Positions 1-5,301 of a stretch of 12,589 bases of DNA are shown here, piece by piece (position 1 is the stretch's first letter; the number at the start of each line of letters is the position of its first letter). Source of the stretch: Gammaproteobacteria bacterium. GTDB taxonomy: Bacteria; Pseudomonadota; Gammaproteobacteria; Enterobacterales; Kangiellaceae. Under the pieces are notes generated by a model. The model ran no database searches and was not told the DNA's origin. It was given only the letters and a program-made list of their open reading frames with translations. A program made the translations under genes and the position numbers. The DNA is taken from the NCBI GenBank assembly GCA_002401655.1, contig NVTT01000066.1:1908-14496 (forward strand), read 5' to 3'.

Positions 1-116
1 GTATTAATTTGTTCAACTAAACAATTCCACTCACCACAATCACCACATTGCCCTCCCCATTTAGGCGAAACCGCACCGCATTGATTACAAATATATTGAA
101 TTTTAGTTTTTGCCAT
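1..116 (-). CDS. radA: DNA repair protein RadA (Sms), N-terminal fragment cut by the window edge
   Basis: Only the first 38 codons are present; the gene runs off the left edge on the minus strand. The translation begins MAKTKIQYICNQCGAVSPKW and continues to a second CxxC pair, giving a four-cysteine zinc ribbon (CNQC at residues 10-13, CGDC at 24-27) followed by GEWN. This is the characteristic start of RadA/Sms, a RecA-like ATPase with a Lon-like C-terminal domain that processes branched recombination intermediates. The ATG at 116 follows an AAGAGAC purine stretch. It lies 21 nt downstream of the DnaJ-related gene on the same strand, so the two are probably co-transcribed. The ATPase and Lon-like parts are outside the window and cannot be assessed. 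Confidence 0.93.
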   Translation of the reverse strand, partial: MAKTKIQYICNQCGAVSPKWGGQCGDCGEWNCLVEQIN

Positions 117-137
117 TGGTTGTCTCTTTATATTTTC

Positions 138-734
138 TTAATACAATTCTTTTAACTGCTCGTAGGCTTCTTTAATTTGCATAAACTTAATCTTATCACC
201 GCCTTTATCAGGGTGATACTGACTGGCTAATTGATTATATCTTTTTTTGATTTGAGATCGACTGAGATTATTATGTTCTTCTAAACCAAAACATTTTATC
301 GCATCTGATTTCTTATCTATGGCTAAATATCTTTTCCAAAATAATGCCAACATATCCTGAACTTCTTCGTCAGGAAGATTCAAGTTGTCACTGTTTAAAT
401 AGAAATTTTGTAACTCTACGATTTCGCCCTTATATTCTGATACATGATATTCGGAAACATGACCTTCCTTTTTCGATTCTGAAGTTAAAGTCTTTTTACA
501 CAACTTGATCGAAAGAGCTGATATTTCTAGCTCAAAGCTCTGTTCCTTTAACGCTTCAGCTAATAAATAGAGGTGATGAAACAGATAAAAATGTTTTTTA
601 AAAAGACTCGCATCCTCTCCTAACTTACTAAAAAATTTAGTGTTTTCCTGCAAATCAGTCATTAATTCATACTCTTTGATAGCAAGAGATTTATGCTCTA
701 AATAATCTAGAAGTATTTGTTCTTTTTGATTCAT
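138..734 (-). CDS. DnaJ-related protein with C-terminal J domain
   Basis: This is a 198-aa cytoplasmic protein without signal peptide or membrane segment. Residues about 1-135 form a helical N-terminal region of the type found in proteobacterial DNA-J related proteins. Residues about 145-198 form a J domain with the HPDKGG signature at 174-179, whose HPD motif stimulates the ATPase of an Hsp70 (DnaK-type) partner. The J domain is C-terminal, and there is no G/F-rich, zinc-finger or client-binding domain, so this is a type III co-chaperone, not DnaJ itself. Residues 92-101 are an in-tandem duplication of HVSEY in a probably disordered linker. The gene lies 21 nt upstream of radA on the same strand and diverges from the DUF2970 gene. 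The client is unknown. Confidence 0.85.
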   Translation of the reverse strand: MNQKEQILLDYLEHKSLAIKEYELMTDLQENTKFFSKLGEDASLFKKHFYLFHHLYLLAEALKEQSFELEISALSIKLCKKTLTSESKKEGHVSEYHVSEYKGEIVELQNFYLNSDNLNLPDEEVQDMLALFWKRYLAIDKKSDAIKCFGLEEHNNLSRSQIKKRYNQLASQYHPDKGGDKIKFMQIKEAYEQLKELY

Positions 735-794
735 ATTAATTAATGCTAATATAACGTATATTCAGTAAATTCAGTAAATTCAGTTGAGAATAAT
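735..794. promoter_or_regulatory. Divergent promoter region between the DnaJ-related and DUF2970 genes
   Basis: This 60-bp gap must help drive both divergent genes. On the plus strand, TTGATT (726-731, inside the DnaJ-related start region) is 18 nt from TATAAC (750-755), a plausible sigma-70 pair. On the minus strand, TTACTG (772-777) is 18 nt from TATATT (748-753). The two -10 elements overlap, so the promoters would compete. The matches are moderate and assigned by eye. Confidence 0.4.
760..784. repeat. Short tandem repeat, 9-bp unit ATTCAGTAA, about 2.8 copies
   Basis: Two perfect ATTCAGTAA units are followed by a partial ATTCAGT, ending 10 nt before the DUF2970 start codon. The repeat overlaps the proposed -35 element of the minus-strand promoter, so copy-number change could alter promoter spacing. 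It may equally be simple slippage without function. Confidence 0.8.
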
Positions 795-1049
795 ATGAGT
801 GATGAGAATACAGAAAATCATAACACAAACGATAAATCGCCAGAAGAGAATAAAAAAATTGGCCCTTTGCAGATAGTTGGAAGTGTTTTGGCCGCAATGG
901 TAGGCATTCAAACTGAAGACAATCGAGAGCGTGATTTTACGTCGGGTCAAATTGGCAACTATATTTTTGTGGGTGTAATTGTCGTAATCATCTTTATATT
1001 CACTTTAATGTCAGTCGTTGATAACATTCTTGAAGAAGCTGGAATGTAA
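795..1049 (+). CDS. DUF2970 family small inner-membrane protein
   Basis: This is an 84-aa protein. A polar, charged N-terminus (about 1-22) is followed by an amphipathic segment with the DUF2970 pattern, GPLQIVGSVLAAMVGIQ and NRERDF. A single membrane helix follows at about 56-75 (IFVGVIVVIIFIFTLMSVV). The family is common in proteobacteria and its function is not established. A GAGAA purine stretch lies 5' of the ATG. The stop codon is immediately followed by the ATG of the GNAT gene, so the two are translationally adjacent and surely co-transcribed. The family call rests on the conserved NRERDF plus helix arrangement. Confidence 0.82.
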   Translation: MSDENTENHNTNDKSPEENKKIGPLQIVGSVLAAMVGIQTEDNRERDFTSGQIGNYIFVGVIVVIIFIFTLMSVVDNILEEAGM

Positions 1050-1505
1050 ATGTTAACCATCTTTCGCGCTGGCAAAAAAGATAAAGCGAATATTGCCGAG
1101 TTGTTCGACCAATACCGCATTTTCTATCAGATGAAGAGTGATATAAAATCTTCATCAAAATTCATTGACGATCGCTTAAACCTAAATGATTCGATCATTT
1201 ATTTAGCCAAATACGTTAATAGTCACTCATCCAAAGCATGCGGTTTCATCCAAATCTACCCTACTTTTTCATCTATCGCAATGAAGTCTATTTGGACGTT
1301 AAATGATCTATTCGTCAATCAAGATTATAGAAAAAAAGGATGTGCGAGAGCATTGATGAAACAAGTTGAAATTGATGCGAAAAAAAGTAATGTTTTTTCC
1401 ATTAAACTAGCGACTGCTATTGATAATTCACAAGCAAAAAAATTGTATGAGTCTCTTAACTACAAAAAAACAGATCTTTATGATCATTATAGTTTAAGAA
1501 TATAA
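1050..1505 (+). CDS. GNAT-family N-acetyltransferase
   Basis: This 151-aa protein is the usual length for a single-domain GNAT enzyme, which transfers an acetyl group from acetyl-CoA to an amine. The core strand DLFVNQDYR (86-94) leads into the acetyl-CoA pyrophosphate loop RKKGCARAL (94-102), equivalent to the family's R/Q-x-x-G-x-G/A. The later signature NSQAKKLYESLNY (126-138) is the conserved region where the chain wraps round the cofactor. The substrate cannot be read from the sequence; similar small GNATs act on amino acids, polyamines or protein N-termini. There is no separate ribosome-binding site: the start follows the DUF2970 stop directly, implying translational coupling. The palindromic element begins 21 nt after its stop. 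Confidence 0.87.
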   Translation: MLTIFRAGKKDKANIAELFDQYRIFYQMKSDIKSSSKFIDDRLNLNDSIIYLAKYVNSHSSKACGFIQIYPTFSSIAMKSIWTLNDLFVNQDYRKKGCARALMKQVEIDAKKSNVFSIKLATAIDNSQAKKLYESLNYKKTDLYDHYSLRI

Positions 1506-1526
1506 CTATCAATATTTGGTATTACA

Positions 1527-1622
1527 GGGGTCGGAGTCGTCATTAACAATAGATGAGATTCAAAACTGAAGTTCCACCCTAACAATAAAAGAATATTTCA
1601 GTTATAGAACGACTCCGACCCC
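1527..1622. repeat. 96-bp palindromic element with perfect 14-bp terminal inverted repeats (REP/RAYT-like or MITE-like)
   Basis: The left arm GGGGTCGGAGTCGT (1527-1540) is the exact reverse complement of the right arm ACGACTCCGACCCC (1609-1622). Inside it, AACTGAA (1564-1570) pairs with TTCAGTT (1597-1603), giving a nested hairpin. The arms are far more GC-rich than the surrounding DNA. From memory, GGGGTC-type palindromes like this flank IS200-like REP-associated tyrosine transposase genes in gammaproteobacteria, so this may be a non-autonomous derivative; no transposase ORF is present. The element fills most of the gap between the GNAT and methyltransferase genes. No U-tract follows, so it does not look like an intrinsic terminator. 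Only one copy lies in this window. Confidence 0.75.
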
Positions 1623-1646
1623 GCTCTGCAATCGAGAATTTAAAAT

Positions 1647-2108
1647 ATGAATAGACTAAAAACAAAAATTCCACCGCCAGTCATTACACTAAGCTTTGGA
1701 TTAATGATGTGGGCTATGAGTCTTTATTTTCCGCTGTATTTAATTGAGCATTCGAGTCTTCTTTGGATTGCTTTAGGTTGCATTGGATTGGGGCTTTGCT
1801 TAGATGTGCTGTCATTTATTAATTTTTTAAAACACAAAACAACAATCAATCCAATTAAGCCTGAAAAAGCGTCGAAGCTTGTAATAAACGGTTTTTATAA
1901 GTTTACCAGAAACCCCATGTATTTAGGAATGGTCTTTATTTTAACCGGAAGCGCTTTTCTATTCGGAAATGTTGGTTCTTTTTTAGTGCTTCCATTTTTT
2001 ATATTGACGATGAATTACCTTCAAATAAAACCAGAGGAAAAAGTGTTAGAGAAAAACTTTGGTGAAAGTTATTTAGATTATAAAATGAATGTTAGACGTT
2101 GGATATAA
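1647..2108 (+). CDS. Isoprenylcysteine carboxyl methyltransferase/phospholipid methyltransferase-like membrane protein
   Basis: This is a 153-aa integral membrane protein with about four hydrophobic segments (roughly 11-32, 38-60, 92-108, 110-127). The C-terminal half carries the ICMT/PEMT cofactor-binding signature: GFYKFTRNPMYLG (82-94), then EEKVLEKNFGESYLDYKMNVRRWI (130-153, here quoted by motif: E-x-x-L-x-x-x-F-G-x-x-Y-x-x-Y, then VRRW). Such proteins use S-adenosylmethionine to methylate lipid-like or membrane-facing substrates; bacterial members are common and mostly uncharacterised. Bacteria rarely have prenylated cysteine targets, so the substrate is unknown. The start ATG has only a weak GAGAA upstream and lies 24 nt after the palindromic element. 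It converges on the antitoxin gene with a 33-nt gap. Confidence 0.85.
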   Translation: MNRLKTKIPPPVITLSFGLMMWAMSLYFPLYLIEHSSLLWIALGCIGLGLCLDVLSFINFLKHKTTINPIKPEKASKLVINGFYKFTRNPMYLGMVFILTGSAFLFGNVGSFLVLPFFILTMNYLQIKPEEKVLEKNFGESYLDYKMNVRRWI

Positions 2109-2141
2109 ATTAATTGATGAGCATTCGGGGTGTGGGAAAAA

Positions 2142-2546
2142 CTAACTAATAAAAACGCTAGGCGAAACATTAAATCGTAGTGCTAATTCTTTAACATGTC
2201 TTAGAGTTAAAGAACGTTTTGCGTTAAGAATTTCAGAGACTACTCCCTGACTACCAATTTCTTTAAGTTCTGATTGACGAACCCCGTGTAACTTAATCAA
2301 ATATTTTAATGAGGCTAAAGCACCACCTTCTAAGTTTTCTACAAATTTTTCTTCGTATTTTTCCGCAGCCGTAGCCATGGCTTCTATTAAACCAGTTAGA
2401 TGACTATTCGATCTGTTTTCAACTAGCTCAATTGCGTCTTGTATATTAGAAATGAGTGTTTCATAGTCAGCTTGATTTTGCGGACAATCAATCGCTGGAG
2501 CAACCATATTCCAATGTTGCATCGCATTTTCTAAGCTTGGATTCAT
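2142..2546 (-). CDS. higA: HigA-type antitoxin with helix-turn-helix domain
   Basis: This 134-aa cytoplasmic protein has an N-terminal helical region (about 1-75) and a C-terminal XRE-like helix-turn-helix (about 78-128). The latter includes LIKLHGVRQSELKEIGSQGVVSEILNAK in pieces, followed by the LTLRHVKELALRFNVSPSVF closing helices typical of HigA (COG5499-like) antitoxins. It should neutralise the HigB-like toxin and repress the shared promoter. An AAAGGG ribosome-binding site lies about 6 nt upstream of the ATG. The toxin gene is upstream on the same strand, which is the toxin-first order of HigBA modules. The 87-nt gap between them is longer than the few bases usual for the family and could hold its own promoter. 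Confidence 0.85.
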   Translation of the reverse strand: MNPSLENAMQHWNMVAPAIDCPQNQADYETLISNIQDAIELVENRSNSHLTGLIEAMATAAEKYEEKFVENLEGGALASLKYLIKLHGVRQSELKEIGSQGVVSEILNAKRSLTLRHVKELALRFNVSPSVFIS

Positions 2547-2633
2547 TTCATACCCTTTCTTTTTGTTTTCACTTATTCTCTAAATACTCATTTTTCTAAC
2601 AGGAAAATTAAATATTTTTTTATATGAACTTAA

Positions 2634-2897
2634 TTAATGTTTCCCTGCAACCACATCATCTATAAGAACCACTTGAGCTTCAAAGTTAATAAAGGTTCTC
2701 GCCAATAGAGTTGTTTCAGGAATTGGGAATTTAAAGGAGCTATTAAAACCTCGAATGTCGCCAAAGGTTTTACGTAATTCTTCAGGTGAACGAAATTTTG
2801 ACTCTCGCATGATTTGATACCAACCTTGCAAATGCTGATGAGCATTTGGGTATCGTTCCTGCGCTTCAAGAATTCGATTGACTGCAACAACTTTCAA
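2634..2897 (-). CDS. higB: HigB-like mRNA-interferase toxin, divergent and short, TTG start
   Basis: This is an 87-aa protein read from a TTG at 2897, preceded by a good AGGGAG ribosome-binding site about 9 nt upstream; there is no better ATG. The N-terminal half matches the HigB family: MKVVAVNRILEA, then YPNAHQHLQGWYQIM (16-30), then SPEELRKTFGDIRGF (37-51). HigB toxins are RelE-fold enzymes that cleave mRNA on the ribosome. The C-terminal half is unusual: the segment normally reading VFNIGGN-x-R is FKFPIPETTLLA, and the usual terminal H-x-EYD is absent, the chain ending VVAGKH. The frame is open and shows no sign of a frameshift, so I favour a divergent subfamily over a pseudogene. Catalytic activity is uncertain. 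Confidence 0.72.
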   Translation of the reverse strand: MKVVAVNRILEAQERYPNAHQHLQGWYQIMRESKFRSPEELRKTFGDIRGFNSSFKFPIPETTLLARTFINFEAQVVLIDDVVAGKH

Positions 2898-2955
2898 CTA
2901 AATTTCTCCCTGCGTACTTCTACTTTTGTCATCTAGACAAAAGGAACTACTCAAA

Positions 2956-2986
2956 GTACAAAACTTAAATAGTGGGTTTTGTACTC
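2956..2986. promoter_or_regulatory. 10-bp inverted repeat, candidate HigA operator
   Basis: AGTACAAAAC (2956-2965) and GTTTTGTACT (2977-2986) are exact reverse complements with an 11-nt spacer. The site lies about 60-90 bp upstream of the toxin start, where an autoregulated toxin-antitoxin promoter is expected. HigA antitoxins bind palindromes in their own promoters. No U-tract follows the hairpin on either strand, which argues against a terminator. The assignment to HigA is inference. Confidence 0.5.
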
Positions 2987-3000
2987 TTATAATAACCGAA

Positions 3001-3024
3001 AAGAGATTATTAAGATAATCTCTT
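3001..3024. promoter_or_regulatory. 10-bp near-contiguous palindrome, second candidate operator
   Basis: AAGAGATTAT (3001-3010) and ATAATCTCTT (3015-3024) are exact reverse complements with a 4-nt spacer. The site lies about 105-127 bp upstream of the higB start. An overlapping alternative pairing uses CTCTT (3020-3024) and AAGAG (3026-3030). A -10-like TATTAT/TATAAG stretch lies between the two palindromes on the minus strand near 2988-2995, so bound antitoxin could block it. The role is inferred from position. Confidence 0.5.
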
Positions 3025-3311
3025 AAAGAGCGAACACTGGTTGTTAATTTATTTGATTGTTTACTTAAAGAAAAAAACTGTTTCTTAATCATTATTATTA
3101 TATTCAACAACGTTTTATATACTACTAGAGAATATACAGTAGTAGATAACTGGCCAAACTTCAAATGAAAATTTGAGAAATGAGAAATTGATAGCACAAA
3201 ATCGTAAATTAACTTGATTTTAACTAAGTGAGAGTTAAAATTATCTCAAATAAGCCATAAAATCAGCACCCTATAAGAAATATTTTAGTTATACTGCTCA
3301 TCCACTAAGTA

Positions 3312-3340
3312 TTGAAAATCTCAATTTTTACGGATTTAAT
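3312..3340 (+). promoter_or_regulatory. Sigma-70-like promoter of the lgt-like gene and hydrolase
   Basis: TTGAAA (3312-3317) is separated by 17 nt from TTTAAT (3335-3340); each element differs from consensus at one position. It lies 45 nt before the ATG at 3385 and is the best promoter match in the interval. Transcription would start near 3347. Confidence 0.6.
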
Positions 3341-3384
3341 ACATAGTACAGGTCATTTATAAACATAAACGAGATGGAATAAAT

Positions 3385-4116
3385 ATGTTCCCAATAATAT
3401 ATCAGTCAGATTCAGTCACTATTGGTAGCTACGGTTTAATGTTAGCAATCGCATATCTATTAGGTCGTTGGTATTTTTTACGACAAATAGAAACTCAAAG
3501 CGATCTCAAATTTAATAGTGAGATCCTAATCATCATGCTTTTAAGTTTTGGCGTCATTGGCGCTAAACTTATGTTTATACTAAAAAATCCCGAGAAATCA
3601 CATTTATTATTTAGTGGTACCGGTTTTTCAAGCCAAGGCGCTTTACTCGGAGCCATTTTAGCGAGCTTGCTCTTTACCTATTTAAACAAAATTCCTCTCC
3701 ATCGAATTCTTGATAATGCGGCACCAGCTGCGATTCTAGCTTATGCGATTGCAAGAGTTGGCTGTTTTCTATCGGGAGATGACTGCTATGGCGTGATCAC
3801 AGATTTGCCCTGGGCAATGAGTTTTCCGCAAGGCATAGCACCTACAGATAATCATGTGCATCCATTACCACTTTATGAGATTATTTACTCCGCAATCATA
3901 TTTTTAGTTTTAACTGGTCGAAATAAGACCAACAGCCAGCCCTACGAATCATTCTTTTTATTACTTGGAATGTGGGGATTGTGCCGATTTGCAATTGAGT
4001 TTATTAGCACTAATGAAAAAATTGTTCTAGGAATGAGTGGTTCGCAAACGGGCGCTTTAATCATGTTAATTTCTGCGGGTATATATTTTCTCAAATTTAG
4101 GAAAAGCTTTAAATGA
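3385..4116 (+). CDS. Prolipoprotein diacylglyceryl transferase family protein (Lgt paralog)
   Basis: This is a 243-aa protein with about seven membrane segments. Lgt transfers diacylglyceryl from phosphatidylglycerol to the lipobox cysteine of prolipoproteins in the inner membrane. Family features are: GSYGLMLAIAYLLG (14-27); the central signature RVGCFLSGDDCYG (124-136) followed by DLPWAMSFPQG (140-150); HPLPLYE (159-165); and RFAIEF (201-206), equivalent to the C-terminal R-x-x-x-E. It is shorter than housekeeping Lgt (about 260-290 aa), and the HGGL motif that carries E. coli His103 is replaced by QGAL (84-87). It also has GDDCYG where Lgt has NGE-type residues. It is therefore probably a paralog with altered substrate or activity, and I withhold the lgt symbol. 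A GAGATGGA ribosome-binding site precedes the ATG. Its stop overlaps the hydrolase start in an ATGA. Confidence 0.82.
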   Translation: MFPIIYQSDSVTIGSYGLMLAIAYLLGRWYFLRQIETQSDLKFNSEILIIMLLSFGVIGAKLMFILKNPEKSHLLFSGTGFSSQGALLGAILASLLFTYLNKIPLHRILDNAAPAAILAYAIARVGCFLSGDDCYGVITDLPWAMSFPQGIAPTDNHVHPLPLYEIIYSAIIFLVLTGRNKTNSQPYESFFLLLGMWGLCRFAIEFISTNEKIVLGMSGSQTGALIMLISAGIYFLKFRKSFK

Positions 4117-5063
4117 ACTCTGTCAACAAAGAAGGTTCCAGCTCTGGTAAGCCTGCTTCTGCTACATCTCGCTCAGATCAATTCTTAACGGCAAACAATC
4201 TACGAATTTGTTATAGCGAATACGGTGAAAAAAACAATCCCGCGATTCTTTTAATCATGGGTTTAGCCACCCAGATGATCGCTTGGAGCGATGAATTTTG
4301 CCAAAGTTTAGCGGATGGAGGATACCGGGTCATTCGTTTTGATAACCGAGATATAGGACTTTCAGAAAAAATAACAAACCGTAAACCAGCATCTTTACCA
4401 AAACTCATGCTTAGACGTTGGCTTGGACTAAAACTAAATATTCCTTACACTCTACATGATATGGCGGATGATGCGATTGGAATACTAGATGCTTTAAAAA
4501 TTGAAAAGGCTCATTTTGTTGGTGCTTCAATGGGCGGTATGATTGCCCAGTTAATTACCGCTAAGTACCCTTGTCGGAGCCTTTCTTTAACATCCATTAT
4601 GTCAAGTTCTGGTAACCCAAAATTACCAAGAGCTAGTTCTGAAGTAACCAAAGTCATAATGAAGCGCCCTAAAACACAAAGTGAAAATGACATCGTAAAT
4701 CATGGCATTAAAGTATGGCGAATAATAGAAAGTCCAGACTACCCAACGAGTGATGAATTATTAAAAACAAAGATATTAGAAAGTTTTAGACGATCTCATT
4801 ATCCTCAGGGCCTCATTAACCAATTGGTAGCGATTATTGAAAATGGCGATCGCCGTGAATTTTTAAGACAGATAACTGCGCCGACGTTAGTTATTCACGG
4901 AAAAGCGGATGCTTTAGTACCGATTGAATGTGGGATTGATACCGCTAAGTATATTGAAAACTCAGATCTTAAACTGATTGAAGGAATGGGCCATGATTTA
5001 CCTAAAGAATTGGTTCCTAGACTTGTAGATATGATCATTCAACATATTGAGATGGTTAATTAA
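4113..5063 (+). CDS. Alpha/beta hydrolase
   Basis: This is a 316-aa soluble hydrolase-fold protein with a complete predicted triad: Ser139 in the nucleophile elbow GASMGG (137-142), Asp266 in HGKADALVP (262-270) and His294 in GMGHD (291-295). The early NPAILLIMGLATQMIAW (42-58) forms the oxyanion region, and FDNRDIGLS (76-84) is typical of esterases and lipase-like members. The first 20 residues are Ser/Gly-rich and not a clear signal peptide, so it is probably cytoplasmic. The substrate is unknown. Its ATG overlaps the stop of the lgt-like gene (ATGA), with AGGAAAAG inside that gene as ribosome-binding site, so the two are translationally coupled. A joint role in lipid acyl transfer and hydrolysis is only inference. 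Confidence 0.88.
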   Translation: MNSVNKEGSSSGKPASATSRSDQFLTANNLRICYSEYGEKNNPAILLIMGLATQMIAWSDEFCQSLADGGYRVIRFDNRDIGLSEKITNRKPASLPKLMLRRWLGLKLNIPYTLHDMADDAIGILDALKIEKAHFVGASMGGMIAQLITAKYPCRSLSLTSIMSSSGNPKLPRASSEVTKVIMKRPKTQSENDIVNHGIKVWRIIESPDYPTSDELLKTKILESFRRSHYPQGLINQLVAIIENGDRREFLRQITAPTLVIHGKADALVPIECGIDTAKYIENSDLKLIEGMGHDLPKELVPRLVDMIIQHIEMVN

Positions 5064-5301
5064 CCATAGACTAATATTGGCCCAGATGTAGCATTTCTCA
5101 ATTCAGTATAAGAATGTTCAATTAGTAGATGACAGAGGTTAACCTAGACCAGATCCACTCCCCAGTGGTAACGCCAAGGGATTTTTTGGTTATTTTGTAT
5201 CCCTTAACAAAAGTAACTCGTAGACAAGCGAAGCGCTACGCCAAAAGTAGGTACTACGAAGCAAAACGTTTTTGACCGTAAACAATAAAGTTATTTGTCG
5301 T
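5064..5301. other. Convergent intergenic gap with inverted repeats, no gene
   Basis: This 238-bp gap lies between the hydrolase and dsbD, which converge. It contains CCACT/AGTGG (5155-5159/5164-5168), AAGGGAT/ATCCCTT (5176-5182/5199-5205) with a T-rich loop, CGTAG/CTACG (5219-5223/5236-5240) and overlapping short palindromes around 5226-5237. No hairpin has a clear downstream U-tract. Short open frames on the minus strand (about 30 codons) have no start with a ribosome-binding site. The segment 5155-5280 may be a dispersed intergenic repeat or a bidirectional terminator; neither is proven. Confidence 0.5.

Larger units (their letters stand above)
2898..3384. other. Non-coding interval between higB and the lgt-like gene
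   Basis: This 487-bp stretch separates the divergent toxin-antitoxin pair from the lgt-like operon. It contains no ORF I accept. Near the toxin are two strong palindromes (2956-2986 and 3001-3024). Further right are weaker ones: TACTACT/AGTAGTA (3120-3126/3138-3144), TCAAAT/ATTTGA (3161-3166/3171-3176) and ATTTTAACT/AGTTAAAAT (3217-3225/3233-3241). A sigma-70-like promoter lies at 3312-3340. The high density of inverted repeats suggests operators or a structured leader rather than coding sequence. Confidence 0.6.

Noticed and set aside
1527..1622. Intrinsic terminator formed by the 14-bp inverted repeat
   Set aside because: The arms are separated by 68 nt and no U-tract follows the right arm; a mobile or REP-like repeat explains it better.
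2634..2760. Frameshift in the toxin C-terminal half
   Set aside because: I read the codons across this part and found no alternative frame restoring the GGN-x-R or H-x-EYD motifs; the existing frame gives a coherent strand-like segment (TFINFEAQVVLIDDV).
2660..2890. 76-codon frame overlapping the toxin gene on the same strand
   Set aside because: It lies entirely inside higB in another frame, while the higB frame gives a recognisable HigB N-terminus with a good ribosome-binding site.
3009..3027. PmrA-like box on the minus strand upstream of the toxin (TTTAAG and CTTAAT half-sites)
   Set aside because: The half-sites are 7 nt apart rather than 5 and arise from the AAGAGATTAT palindrome, so the 11-bp repeat geometry is not met.
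2898..3197. 99-codon open frame on the minus strand ending at the higB start
   Set aside because: Its composition is unlike a real protein (Ser/Leu/Ile-rich with no recognisable domain), and it covers the two palindromes and likely promoter of the toxin-antitoxin operon. It is better explained as AT-rich intergenic DNA.
2142..3241. Integron cassette carrying the toxin-antitoxin genes
   Set aside because: No attC-like pair with GTTRRRY and RYYYAAC cores and internal palindromic structure was recognised around the genes, and no integrase is present.
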